DNA of 64,000 nucleotides from Flavobacteriales bacterium (GTDB lineage Bacteria > Bacteroidota > Bacteroidia > Flavobacteriales_F > PHOS-HE28). A program made the position numbers and the translations under genes. The stretch spans positions 682,001-746,000 of the forward strand of contig JAMLHB010000002.1 in NCBI GenBank assembly GCA_023957375.1, given 5' to 3'. The notes under the pieces are model-generated. The model was given only the letters and a program-made list of their open reading frames with translations. It did no database searches and was not told the origin of the DNA. This document shows positions 18,687-27,905 of the stretch, piece by piece (the first letter of the stretch is position 1; each line of letters starts with the position of its first letter).

Positions 18687-21305
18687 ATGCAAAGGCCCAT
18701 GCGGATGCCCCACCACGCAACTCACCACTGGGCCAGCGCCTTTCCGTTCTCCTTGGTGCTTGCCACCGGCCTGTGCCTGCTGAATTCCAATGTGGTGTTG
18801 GGCCAAACGGACACCACTGGAGGAACTCCGCGCGATTCCTCCCTGCTGAACACCGTACCGGACACCTCCATCACGGACCAAGATATCCGGGCTGGGGCGT
18901 TCACCGTGGGGGCAAGCGATCTGGATGCGGAGATCGCCGGGCAGGACATTTCCGGAATCCTGCGCTCTTCGCGTGATGTGTTCAATGCCACGGCAGGATA
19001 CAATTTCGGTGCGGCCCGTTTTCGGGTACGCGGCTTAGGGGGCGAGTACAGCACGGTAAGTGTGAACGGCATCGCCATGAACGACCTGGAAAACGGCTAC
19101 GCATCCTGGTCGCTGTGGGGCGGGCTGAACGACGTAACCCGCTGGGCCGAGACCCGCACCGGCATCAGCGCATCGCCATACGGGTTTGGCGGCATCGGCG
19201 GCTGGACCAACATCGACATGCGGGCGTCGGGCCTGCGCAAAGGCACCCGCCTCTCCTACGCTTCCACCAACCGCAACTACCGCAACCGGGCGATGGCCAC
19301 GTACAACACGGGCTTGCTGCCCAACGGCTGGGCCTTCAGCCTGAGCGGCTCATTGCGTTGGGCCGATGAAGGCTATGTGCCTGGCACCTTTTACAACGCC
19401 GGTGCCTATTTCCTTTCGGCCGAGAAGAAGATCAACGGCAAGAACAGCGTGGGCTTCACCACTTTCGGCGCCCCCACCGTTTCCGGCAGGCAAGGCTTGG
19501 CCGTGGCCGAGGCCCAAACCCTCACCGGCGACCACTACTACAACCCCAATTGGGGCTGGCAGGACGGTAAAAAGCGCAACGCCAACGTAAGCAACGACCA
19601 CAAGCCGGTCTTCCTCCTGTCGCACTACTACCAACCCGACGAACGCACCCGGTGGAACACCAGCGTGTTGTACACCTTCGGTCGCGACGGCTATACCGCG
19701 CTCAACTGGTACGACGCACCCGACCCCCGGCCCGACTATTACCGGTACCTGCCCAGTTATTACGAGGATACCTACCCGTGGATCGCGGCCCAATTGACCG
19801 ATGCCTGGGAAAACGACCCCAACACGGCACAGATCGACTGGGAACACCTGTACTTTGCCAATACCAAGAACCTGTACACCGTGCATGACGTGGACGGCGT
19901 GGCGGGCAGCAACCTCACGGGCATGCGCAGCAAGTACTTGGTGGAAGACCGCCGGGCCGACCCCTCGAGAATAGCGGCCACCAGTGTGTGGTCCCGGGAC
20001 TTCAAGGACCAGTTGGGCATCACTGCCGGGGTGAGCTACAACAGCCAAAAGACCCATTATTTCAAAGTGGTTGACGACCTGCTTGGTGGTGATTACTGGC
20101 TCGACCTGGACCAGTTCGCAGCCCGTGACAGCGACGACCCCAACGCGGCACAGAACGACCTGAACATGCCCAACCATGTGGTGTACCAAGGCGATGCCTT
20201 CGGCTACGACTACGATATCAAAACACGGGAGGCCAACCTGTTCGGGCAGGTGGAGAAGAAGTGGCGGAAGGTGGAAGGCTACGCCGGATTGAGCCTCTCA
20301 AGCACTGCATTTTGGCGGGACGGTCACTACCGGAAGGCCCTTTTCCCTGAAACCTCCTTCGGGGAGAGCCCGAAGCAATCCTTCCTGCACGGCGGCGTGA
20401 AGGCCGGTGCGGTGTACAAGATCTCGGGGCGGCAGTACATCACGGCCAATGCCGCATTCCTCTCCAATGCCCCCACGGCCCGCAGTGCCTTCCTCAGCCC
20501 CCGCACACGGGAAGCCGTGGTCGAAGGGCTCACCACGGAAAAAGCCCTCAGCGGTGACATCGGCTATGAAGTGCGCATGCCGCGGGTAAAGGGACGTGCC
20601 ACGCTCTATTACGCCGGAACGTCCGACGGTATCTGGTCGCGTAGTTTCTACCACGACGTATACCGCACCTTCGTGAATTATTCCATGACGGGCGTTTCGC
20701 GCGAGCACATGGGCCTGGAGCTGGGCGCCGAAATGAAGCTCTCCCCTACCTGGCAGCTCACCGCCGTCTATGCCGAAGGGCAGTCGCTGTACAGCTCGCG
20801 CCCCTCGGCCACCATCACCCGCGACAACAGCGACACCGCCTTGGCCGTGAACCGTACCGTGTATTGGAAGAACTACCGCATCGGCGGCATGCCCCAGCGC
20901 GCCGCCTCCGTGGGCCTGCGCTACAATGCCCCCAAGTATTGGTCCGTTGGCGCCGACGTGAACTACTTCGGCAACATTTACTTGGACCCCAACCCCGACC
21001 GCCGGACGGCCGAGGCGCTAGGCAACTTGGTGCAGGAAGACCCCCAGTGGAACGCACTGCTCGAACAAACCAAGCTGGACGATGGAGTCACGGTGAACAT
21101 CTTCTTCACCAAGAGCTGGCGACTGATGAAAAAATACCGGATCGGCCTGAACCTTTCGGTCAGCAATCTGCTTGACAACACCGACTTGGTGACGGGCGGC
21201 TACGAGCAATTGCGATACGTGCCCATGGAAATCGACAAGTTCCCGCCCAAGCTTAGCTACATGTACGGCCGCAACTACTACGCCATGCTAACTTTCAGCT
21301 TCTGA
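18687..21305 (+). CDS. TonB-dependent outer-membrane receptor
   Basis: 872 codons from the ATG at 18687; ATGs at 18699 and 18705 are alternatives. A signal peptide ends near NVVLGQ. The plug domain is recognised by DISGILRSSRDVF, RFRVRGLGGEYSTVSVNGIAMND and the glycine-rich SPYGFGGIGGWTNIDMR. The rest is a long beta-barrel of alternating aromatic strands ending YYAMLTFSF, with the terminal aromatic residue expected for an outer-membrane barrel. No carboxypeptidase-regulatory N-terminal domain is seen, unlike SusC proteins. It would import a large or scarce ligand using TonB energy (see 43337-46388). It is first in a run with a DUF5689 lipoprotein 12 bp downstream; the ligand is unknown. Confidence 0.88.
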   Translation: MQRPMRMPHHATHHWASAFPFSLVLATGLCLLNSNVVLGQTDTTGGTPRDSSLLNTVPDTSITDQDIRAGAFTVGASDLDAEIAGQDISGILRSSRDVFNATAGYNFGAARFRVRGLGGEYSTVSVNGIAMNDLENGYASWSLWGGLNDVTRWAETRTGISASPYGFGGIGGWTNIDMRASGLRKGTRLSYASTNRNYRNRAMATYNTGLLPNGWAFSLSGSLRWADEGYVPGTFYNAGAYFLSAEKKINGKNSVGFTTFGAPTVSGRQGLAVAEAQTLTGDHYYNPNWGWQDGKKRNANVSNDHKPVFLLSHYYQPDERTRWNTSVLYTFGRDGYTALNWYDAPDPRPDYYRYLPSYYEDTYPWIAAQLTDAWENDPNTAQIDWEHLYFANTKNLYTVHDVDGVAGSNLTGMRSKYLVEDRRADPSRIAATSVWSRDFKDQLGITAGVSYNSQKTHYFKVVDDLLGGDYWLDLDQFAARDSDDPNAAQNDLNMPNHVVYQGDAFGYDYDIKTREANLFGQVEKKWRKVEGYAGLSLSSTAFWRDGHYRKALFPETSFGESPKQSFLHGGVKAGAVYKISGRQYITANAAFLSNAPTARSAFLSPRTREAVVEGLTTEKALSGDIGYEVRMPRVKGRATLYYAGTSDGIWSRSFYHDVYRTFVNYSMTGVSREHMGLELGAEMKLSPTWQLTAVYAEGQSLYSSRPSATITRDNSDTALAVNRTVYWKNYRIGGMPQRAASVGLRYNAPKYWSVGADVNYFGNIYLDPNPDRRTAEALGNLVQEDPQWNALLEQTKLDDGVTVNIFFTKSWRLMKKYRIGLNLSVSNLLDNTDLVTGGYEQLRYVPMEIDKFPPKLSYMYGRNYYAMLTFSF

Positions 21306-21317
21306 ACCCTGACCCGC

Positions 21318-22610
21318 ATGCTTCGCACCCCCATTTTGAACCGTACCGCCCTACTGGCCTTGCCCCTCCTTCTTGCCTTGTCCACCGGCTGCAAGAAGGA
21401 GTTTGATTCGCCGCCCGTGCGTACCATCCCCGAAGGCAGCGTGCTCACCATCGCCCAGCTCAAGGCACTCTACCAAGGTATCCCGGTCCACTTTGCTGAC
21501 AGCGCCGCCCAGAGCGTGTATGCCGTGGTGACTGCCGATGAGCAAAATGGCAACTTGTACAAAAACCTTTACGTGCAGGACCACACCGGTGCCATGGCCA
21601 TCCGCCTGCTGAATTCCGGGGGGCTCTATCAAGGCGATTCGATCCGCATTTACTTGCCCGGCACCGTGCTGAGCCCATACAACGGTTTGATGCAATTGGA
21701 CAGCTTGGACGTGGACAACAACGTGGTAAAGCAAGCCACGGGCGTATACGTGGCGCCAACCGTTACCACCATTTCCGCCCTGATGACGGGTGCAGGTTTC
21801 GGAGGAGCCCTCCAAGCCAAATTGATCACGTTGTCCGGAGTTCAATTTGTGGACAGCACGGGTACTCTTACCTATGCTGACCCGGTTACTCAAACCACCC
21901 TGAACCGAAAGCTCCAAGATTGTTCAGCGGCGACCCCGCTGGACGTGCGCACCAGCGGCTACGCCAATTTCGCCGGGCAGCATCTGCCCACGGGCAAGGG
22001 CACCTTTACCGGCATCGCCTCCTGGTACGGCAGCGGCCCGCAGTTGTACATCCGCGACATCAATGAAGTGCAATTGAACGGCCCGCGCTGCGGGGCAACC
22101 GTCAACTGCACCCCGGAGAACAGCCTCAGTGAGGACTTTTCCACCGTGGCCAACAATGCCACCGTGACCCTGGATTGCTGGACCAACATCTTCACGGAAG
22201 GCAGCGTGTTCTGGCGCGGAAAGGTGAGCGGCTCCGACTTCAGCGCTGAAGCCCGCCTTTCGCTGGGCCAAGCCAGTACCATGTGGCTCATAACTCCACA
22301 GATCAACTTTCCGGCAGCCCAGAACCTTTCCTTCTCCAGCGCACGCCAGAACTGGGTGCATGATGGTCTTACCGTGTGGATAAGCACCGATTTCACCACG
22401 GACGTAAGCACCGCCACCTGGACGCAGTTAACGGGCGCCACCATGGCCGGCCAAACCGATGCCGACAACGCCTGGGTGCCTTCGGGCAACATCGCGCTCT
22501 CCGGCGTACTTCCTTCCGGCTACAGTGGTACCTTCGTGGTGGCCTTCAAGTATATGGGCGATGCAACCAACAGCACCACCTACCGCGTCGATAACGTACA
22601 GGTAAACTAG
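21318..22610 (+). CDS. DUF5689 lipoprotein
   Basis: 430 codons. A lipobox LALSTGC places the acylated Cys at residue 25, so it should sit on the outer membrane. The N-terminal half (IAQLKALYQG, VYAVVTADEQNGNLYKNLYVQD, AMAIRL) is the DUF5689 OB-like domain. The C-terminal half (SEDFSTV to YRVDNVQVN) looks like a choice-of-anchor/jelly-roll domain. It follows the TonB receptor by 12 bp, and such pairs are usual in Bacteroidota. By analogy with SusD it may be the receptor's surface partner, though this is inference. The next gene starts 29 bp downstream. Confidence 0.82.
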   Translation: MLRTPILNRTALLALPLLLALSTGCKKEFDSPPVRTIPEGSVLTIAQLKALYQGIPVHFADSAAQSVYAVVTADEQNGNLYKNLYVQDHTGAMAIRLLNSGGLYQGDSIRIYLPGTVLSPYNGLMQLDSLDVDNNVVKQATGVYVAPTVTTISALMTGAGFGGALQAKLITLSGVQFVDSTGTLTYADPVTQTTLNRKLQDCSAATPLDVRTSGYANFAGQHLPTGKGTFTGIASWYGSGPQLYIRDINEVQLNGPRCGATVNCTPENSLSEDFSTVANNATVTLDCWTNIFTEGSVFWRGKVSGSDFSAEARLSLGQASTMWLITPQINFPAAQNLSFSSARQNWVHDGLTVWISTDFTTDVSTATWTQLTGATMAGQTDADNAWVPSGNIALSGVLPSGYSGTFVVAFKYMGDATNSTTYRVDNVQVN

Positions 22611-22639
22611 TTTTCCCTCCTTTGACCCGAAACCCGAAC

Positions 22640-23998
22640 ATGATGAGAACAGCAGTACTCCTTTCAACTTTCGCGATCGCCGGCATGGCCAGCGCGCAGA
22701 TCTTCCAAAGCGGCTTTGAAAACTGGACCGGCACCACACCGGACGGATGGATGGGCAGCAAAACCAATATCGCACCCGCCTCGGTAACCCAAGTGACGGA
22801 CAACGCCCACGGCGGAGCCTCGGCAGTGCGCCTGGAGAATGCCACGAGCAGCCACAAACGCTTCACCACCCAGCCCATGGCAGTGACCAACGGCCAGAAC
22901 TACTCCGTTTCGTTCTGGGTGCGCGGCGCAGGCGATGTGCGCGTGGGGTTGTTCGACGGCCGCCCGGGAGGCAGCTCCGGTTATGCCACTTACACCCCGT
23001 ATACCGCAGCCACCAGCGATTGGCAGCAGGTCACCGTATCAATTGCAGCAGCATATGACACCACCGATGGGGAGTTCATTTTTTCCGTGCGGAACACGGC
23101 TGCGCCCGAGCACATCGTGATCGATGATGTCAACATCGGTGATGCCGCCCCCCTTGTGCCCATCAGCATTTACGAGATCCAATACACCACCAATGCCAGT
23201 GGTGATTCGCCCTACAACGGACAGACGGTGATGACGGGCGGCATTGTAACGGCGGACCTGCCGGGCACCGGCGACGGCTACTTCGTGCAAAGCGGCACCG
23301 GGCCATGGTCGGGGATCTATGTGTACGACCAGGACCACAGCCCTGCCATCGGTGACAGCGTCACCTTCATCGCCTCGGTCAGCGAGTATTTCAACCTCAC
23401 CGAGCTTTCGGGCGTGTCGGATTTCACGGTGGTGTCCAGCGGGAATCCCACGCCCGCATTCACCGTAGCCACCGGTGACGTATCCCTTGAGCCCCTGGAA
23501 AGCGTACTGGTACGCGTGGTGAACGCCGAATGCACCGTGGCCCCGAGCGGCGCCACCTTCGGCAAGTACAAGGTGGATGACGGTACCGGCGAAGCCACCA
23601 TCGGCAAAGCCATCTACACTACGGAACCGGCACCCGTGGTTGGCAACGTGTACAACATCACCGGTGTGAACTTCTATGACTTCGGCGAATACAACATCCA
23701 GCCCCGCATGGCCAGCGACGTGGACCTGGCCACCGGCATTGCCGGGGCGGGCCTGTTGGAGACGATTTCATTCGGGCCCAACCCGGCCACCCACCTGCTG
23801 CAAGTGGACCTGGGCCAAGCAGCAGGAAGCAACGTGGAGTTTACCCTCACGGACATGCAGGGCCGTACGCTGCAAACAGGTGCGTTCAGCGACAGCCGGG
23901 GGCAGATCAATGTGGGCGGCGTGGCTGTAGGCACATACCACCTCACCTTCCGCAGCAATGAATTCGTGAAGACCATGGTCGTGCAGGTGGCACGCTGA
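22640..23998 (+). CDS. T9SS cargo protein with carbohydrate-binding-like and OB-fold domains
   Basis: 452 codons from the ATG at 22640, with a signal peptide ending MASA before QIFQSGFENW. Residues about 20-165 form a CBM-like jelly roll (FESGFENW-type opening, YSVSFWVRGAG, HIVIDDVNIG). Residues about 170-375 contain an OB-fold region of the kind found in secreted Bacteroidota nucleases (IVTADLPGTGDGYFVQSG, SVTFIASVSEYFNLTEL, YNITGVNFYDFGEYNIQPR). The last ~75 residues (FGPNPATHLLQVDL to MVVQVAR) are a short-type T9SS sorting domain. No nuclease catalytic domain is present. It ends the receptor operon, before a hairpin terminator. Confidence 0.8.
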   Translation: MMRTAVLLSTFAIAGMASAQIFQSGFENWTGTTPDGWMGSKTNIAPASVTQVTDNAHGGASAVRLENATSSHKRFTTQPMAVTNGQNYSVSFWVRGAGDVRVGLFDGRPGGSSGYATYTPYTAATSDWQQVTVSIAAAYDTTDGEFIFSVRNTAAPEHIVIDDVNIGDAAPLVPISIYEIQYTTNASGDSPYNGQTVMTGGIVTADLPGTGDGYFVQSGTGPWSGIYVYDQDHSPAIGDSVTFIASVSEYFNLTELSGVSDFTVVSSGNPTPAFTVATGDVSLEPLESVLVRVVNAECTVAPSGATFGKYKVDDGTGEATIGKAIYTTEPAPVVGNVYNITGVNFYDFGEYNIQPRMASDVDLATGIAGAGLLETISFGPNPATHLLQVDLGQAAGSNVEFTLTDMQGRTLQTGAFSDSRGQINVGGVAVGTYHLTFRSNEFVKTMVVQVAR

Positions 23999-24020
23999 TC
24001 GGAGCAAACGGAACAGGTAT

Positions 24021-24047
24021 AGGGGCTGCCTCAAAAGGGCGGCCCCT
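24021..24047 (+). terminator. Hairpin terminator after the receptor operon
   Basis: AGGGGCTGCC (24021-24030) pairs with GGCGGCCCCT (24038-24047) with one G-T wobble and a 7-nt loop, 22 bp after the stop codon. No strong T-run follows. Confidence 0.6.
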
Positions 24048-24075
24048 ATTGCTTCCATGCCATCCGGATCCCGCT

Positions 24076-24240
24076 TATACCAATTGGACATTCAATTCCA
24101 GCCAAAGATGCCCAGCTATTTTTTCGTAGGGCGATCCGTGACGGACGTTGCGCAGCGGTGCCTACGGAACGCATGGCACGGAGAAGCCATGCGGAAAAAG
24201 AGCAAGCAGATCGGCTTAGATTGAATGTCCATTTGGTATG
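24076..24240. repeat. Inverted-repeat-bounded nested-hairpin element (copy 2)
   Basis: Arms at 24076-24096 and 24220-24240 pair at 19 of 21 positions (core TGGACATTCAAT). Inside, CGTAGG (24125) pairs with CCTACG (24161), and GCATGGC pairs with GCCATGC near 24171-24192. CGCAGCG (24151) followed by GGAACG (24166) is shared with the element at 2502-2691, although the outer arms differ. The element fills most of the gap between two T9SS cargo genes. Confidence 0.65.
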
Positions 24241-24373
24241 ACTACCAGGTGTGCGGAAGGATAGCACACGGTACGGGCCAAGTAGGTGGGATCAACCGGT
24301 GCCGGGCCATTCCAAGCCAGATCCTCGAGCTCCTTCCCTGCTTGACGCCCATCTGCAGCACTTCGACGAACTA

Positions 24374-24405
24374 TTGACTTTCGTCGACGAACGCACCTAT
24401 CTTGC
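24374..24405 (+). promoter_or_regulatory. Candidate promoter of the T9SS protein at 24422
   Basis: TTG (24374-24376), a 21-bp spacer, then TATCTTGC (24398-24405), one base off TAnnTTTG in each of the last two positions. The implied leader is about 10 nt. Confidence 0.35.
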
Positions 24406-24421
24406 GGCAGATCAATCCATC

Positions 24422-26968
24422 ATGAAGCAGCTCTTTACCCTGATTTCCGGCCTCCTGAGTGCGTGCTTGCTCCAAGCCCAAGTAACGATAGGCCAAAACG
24501 AAATGCCCCACAGCGGGGATGAATTGCACCGGACCCGGGCCACGTTGAACCCCTTTGTGAATTATGGGGCCACGGGTGCCGGCCATAGCTGGAATTTTGC
24601 CTCCTTGACGGCTGCCGGGGAAGAAAGCACGGAATACATGTCCGTTTCCGCCACCAACATCGTGTACGCCTTTGTCTATGCCGACATTCCGTTCAATCCG
24701 AACCGGGCCAATCTTGCGCAGGCAGGTGTTGACATCGCGTTCAGCGACCTGTTGCCGATCGATGACCCATACACCTTCACCCATCGCAGTTCCTCTGCGT
24801 ACGCCACGGTGGGCTTCGGTGCTGCACTGAGCGGCATCCCCGTTCCGATCATCTTCGACCAGCGTGATGTGATCTATCAGCTCCCCTTGAATTATGGCAA
24901 CAGCAGCACGTCCAACTCCTCCTGGAAGGTCAGCCTGCCCACTTTGGCCTACTACGGCTACCGGCAAACCCGCCAAAACCAAGTGGACGGATGGGGTGCC
25001 ATTACCACGCCCACCGGCATCTACGATGCACTGCGGGTGAAAACCACCATCCACGGAAGTGATACGATCAACATCGACACCTTGGGGCTGGGCTTTGCCA
25101 TCAACCGGCCCACCGTCCGGCAGTACAAGTGGTTGTCTCCGGGTATCCGCGTTCCGGTGCTGGAGATCAATACCGCGGAGGTCCTGGGCGCTGAGGTAGT
25201 GACCTCCATCTATTACTACGACGAACCCCACACGATCGCCGTACAGCAGCCGTTGGCCACCATGCTGTGCGCAGGCGCTGCCGTTACGGTGCATTACGGG
25301 GCCACTGGCACGTACAACAGCGGCTCCTTTCTAATACCGGCCAACAAGTTCCGCGTTCAACTTTCCGACGCGGAAGGCAGCTTCGCCGCCCCCACCAACA
25401 TTGGGGAGGTGACCGCCACGGCTACTGGCAGCATCAACGCCAACATTCCCGCCAACACGCCGCCCGGAACCGGCTATCGCATCCGGGTGGTCTCCACCAG
25501 CCCGGCGTTCATCGGCCCTGATAACGGTGTCGATCTTTCCATCGGCACGGCGCCGACGGCCTCGGTGTTGGCCAATGGCCCGGTCAGCTTCTGCGAGGGC
25601 GGCTCGGTACAGCTGCTGGCCACCACATCACCGGGCGCAACCCTGCAATGGACCTTGAACGGGGATGTGATCGATGGGGCCACCATGGCGGAACTGGATG
25701 CCACGGCATCGGGCAGCTTTGCCGTGCAAACCTCAAACGCCTGTGGCAGCTCCGCGTCCACGGCGATCGATGTGCAATCCATGCCGCTGCCGGTGCATCA
25801 ACCGCTCAACTCCTTCATGACCGCATGCAACGGCGGCATGGTGAGCTTGGTGGCCGTGAACACCTCAGGCGCTACGTCCTTGGCATATCAATGGTATGCC
25901 GATGGCACTCCAGTGGCCGGCGGCACCGGGGCGGAATTAACCACCGGCCAGTCCGGCTTGTACAGCCTGGAGGTCACTGATGTGGCCAACGGCTGCACCT
26001 TTCTGATGGAGGATATCACCGTGGAGGCCGTCACCATGGACGCACCGCAGCTTTCGGCAGAAGGTGCTGCCACCTTCTGCCCGGGCGGTTCGGTGATGCT
26101 GCTGGCCGCGGGCCAAGCCGCCGACTACCAATGGCTGCTGAATGGCACACCCGTTGCCGGTGCTTCCGGAAATTCCTACGATGCGGGTTCGGCCGGCGTG
26201 TACACGGTAGTGGCCATCGGCGCACAGGGTTGCAACAGCGAACCGTCCGCCGGTATTGAGGTGGGCATCCATCCGGTGCCGGAAACGCCGGTGGTCACCG
26301 CTTCCGGCCCCCTAAGCTTCTGTGCCGGGGAGGAAGCAACGCTTACCGCCACGTCGGTGGGAAGCAGCAGCTATCTGTGGAACAACAGCGCGGACGGGGC
26401 TACCCTCACCGTGGGCGCAAGTGGCACCTACAGCGTGGTGGCCACGAACGAGCACGGCTGCACTTCCGCACCTTCCGCCGAAATCGCCATAACCGTGCAC
26501 CCACTCCCGGAAATACCCGTGATCACGGCGGTGGGCGACCATCTGTCCGTTGTGGATGCCGGCGGAATGGTCCAGTGGGCGTTCAATGGAGAGGACATTC
26601 CCGGGGCCACGGGGCCGACCTGGGAGCCGGATGGGCAAGGCATCTATACCGCGACCGTAACCGACGCCAATGGCTGCTCCAGCATGTCCGTGGGTTACGT
26701 GTACGTCCATACCGGCATTACCGGCCAGCATTCGATGGGGGTTGCGGTAATGCCCAACCCGACCAACGGGATCTTCACCATCAACTTGGACGGGGGGACG
26801 GCAGGAACCGTGTTCACCATTTTCGACGCCACCGGCAAGCTGGTGCAAAGCGGCCAGGCGGGCGAACAGCGAACGAAGGTGGACCTGGCCGGCAATGCCC
26901 CGGGCCTGTACTTCCTGCGCGTCGAAGGCCGATCCGAGCTTCGGGTGGTGCGTATTGTACTGGAGTGA
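24422..26968 (+). CDS. T9SS cargo protein with Ig-like repeats
   Basis: 848 codons from the ATG at 24422, where a signal peptide begins (MKQLFTLISGLLSACLLQAQ). The first ~280 residues form an unrecognised domain with an NFASL/GYRQTRQNQVDGWG pattern seen in Bacteroidota secreted proteins. A middle region carries four or five Ig-like modules (SFCEGGSVQLLA, TFCPGGSVMLLA, SFCAGEEATLTA with the following WxxNG strands). The last ~75 residues (VMPNPTNGIFTINLDG to VVRIVLE) are a short-type sorting domain, so the protein is exported and anchored by T9SS. No catalytic motif is seen. A 10-bp-stem terminator follows directly. Confidence 0.85.
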   Translation: MKQLFTLISGLLSACLLQAQVTIGQNEMPHSGDELHRTRATLNPFVNYGATGAGHSWNFASLTAAGEESTEYMSVSATNIVYAFVYADIPFNPNRANLAQAGVDIAFSDLLPIDDPYTFTHRSSSAYATVGFGAALSGIPVPIIFDQRDVIYQLPLNYGNSSTSNSSWKVSLPTLAYYGYRQTRQNQVDGWGAITTPTGIYDALRVKTTIHGSDTINIDTLGLGFAINRPTVRQYKWLSPGIRVPVLEINTAEVLGAEVVTSIYYYDEPHTIAVQQPLATMLCAGAAVTVHYGATGTYNSGSFLIPANKFRVQLSDAEGSFAAPTNIGEVTATATGSINANIPANTPPGTGYRIRVVSTSPAFIGPDNGVDLSIGTAPTASVLANGPVSFCEGGSVQLLATTSPGATLQWTLNGDVIDGATMAELDATASGSFAVQTSNACGSSASTAIDVQSMPLPVHQPLNSFMTACNGGMVSLVAVNTSGATSLAYQWYADGTPVAGGTGAELTTGQSGLYSLEVTDVANGCTFLMEDITVEAVTMDAPQLSAEGAATFCPGGSVMLLAAGQAADYQWLLNGTPVAGASGNSYDAGSAGVYTVVAIGAQGCNSEPSAGIEVGIHPVPETPVVTASGPLSFCAGEEATLTATSVGSSSYLWNNSADGATLTVGASGTYSVVATNEHGCTSAPSAEIAITVHPLPEIPVITAVGDHLSVVDAGGMVQWAFNGEDIPGATGPTWEPDGQGIYTATVTDANGCSSMSVGYVYVHTGITGQHSMGVAVMPNPTNGIFTINLDGGTAGTVFTIFDATGKLVQSGQAGEQRTKVDLAGNAPGLYFLRVEGRSELRVVRIVLE

Positions 26969-26991
26969 CCCGGGGAATACCTCCCCATGCG

Positions 26992-27023
26992 AACACCCCG
27001 GTACGTGAAGATGCCGGGGTGTT
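26992..27023 (+). terminator. Rho-independent-like terminator
   Basis: AACACCCCGG (26992-27001) pairs perfectly with CCGGGGTGTT (27014-27023) across a 12-nt loop, 24 bp after the T9SS gene stop. A short T-rich tail follows. Confidence 0.65.
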
Positions 27024-27080
27024 TGCGTGTGGGATCATCCGGCCCGCAAACGAAAGATTCCACCGACCAGGAGGGCCGGA

Positions 27081-27698
27081 TCAATGACCCCCATTGGCTT
27101 GTGTCCGCTCCTTGGCCATTGGGCGCTTAACCCACTCCGCATAGATCACCTCCAGCTCATCGTACCACTCCTCCCCGTATTCCCGCACCAGCGCGTTCTT
27201 CAGGAAACGGAACACCGGTATGCCCAGCTCAGCGCCCAACTTGCAGGCCGGGTCGCAGATCTCCCATTGATGGTAGTTCAGCGCGTCGTGGTATTTCAGT
27301 TTGGTCACGCGGATGGGGTACAGGTGGCAGCTGATCGGCTTGTTGAACGGGATCTTGCCGTCGTGGAAAGCCTGTTCGATGCCGCACTTCCAAATGCCGC
27401 GTTTGTCCTTCTTGGCATACACGCACTCGGCGTATTCCTGCACTAAGGGCGTCACTAATTCACCGTCCATGTCCACCACGCTGGTGCAACCTTGGTCCTT
27501 CACGGATTTCTTGCCCCGGGCCGTCATGTACGGCTCGATGGCCGCGTAATGCTTCCCGATCAGCTTAGCCTCTTCCGGGGTCAACGGCGCGCCGCTGTCC
27601 CCCACCTCGCAGCAGGCGCCCTTACAGGCATCCAGGTTGCAGACGAACTGTTTCTCAAAAAGTTCCTCGGAGAGGAGGACGCCGCGGTGTTCGATCAT
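27081..27698 (-). CDS. DUF3109 family cysteine-rich protein
   Basis: 205 codons from the ATG at 27698, which gives the family-like opening MIEHRGVLLSEELFEKQFVC. Conserved cysteines occur in CNLDACKGACC, GCTSVV, ECVYAKK, WKCGIE, ISCHLYPIRV and ICDPAC, matching the DUF3109/YkgJ-like arrangement thought to bind a metal or cluster. In-frame ATGs at 27728, 27734 and 27800 would extend the protein into the hairpin region upstream and are less likely. It is soluble, with no signal peptide. Biochemical role is unknown. It is transcribed divergently from glyS. Confidence 0.8.
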   Translation of the reverse strand: MIEHRGVLLSEELFEKQFVCNLDACKGACCEVGDSGAPLTPEEAKLIGKHYAAIEPYMTARGKKSVKDQGCTSVVDMDGELVTPLVQEYAECVYAKKDKRGIWKCGIEQAFHDGKIPFNKPISCHLYPIRVTKLKYHDALNYHQWEICDPACKLGAELGIPVFRFLKNALVREYGEEWYDELEVIYAEWVKRPMAKERTQANGGH

Positions 27699-27764
27699 GG
27701 GGAGGGCCGAAATTAAGGCTGTGGGCATGGCCATGGTATTGGGGTCCTCCCCATGGACAACCAA

Positions 27765-27809
27765 TGGACGGGCATGGACACGGGCCGAGGCCGTGTCCAT
27801 GCCCGTCCA
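27765..27809. repeat. Perfect 19-bp inverted repeat between divergent genes
   Basis: TGGACGGGCATGGACACGG (27765-27783) pairs without mismatch with 27791-27809 across a 7-nt loop. It lies between the starts of DUF3109 (27698, minus) and glyS (27906, plus), so it could act on either transcript. The parts TGGACGGGCATGGACA are themselves slightly repetitive with nearby sequence. Confidence 0.7.
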
Positions 27810-27905
27810 TCACCGTCCGCTCGAACACAGCCACCGAAATGGCCCACGCACCCCATCTTTGCGCCCGCGGCGCTGAAGGTTTCCAGAGCGCACGCCACAA
27901 CAACC

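Noticed and set aside
24251-24421. An N-terminal extension of the T9SS protein by 57 codons
   Set aside because: The extension starts just after the hairpin element and lacks any signal peptide; the ATG at 24422 begins a clear one.
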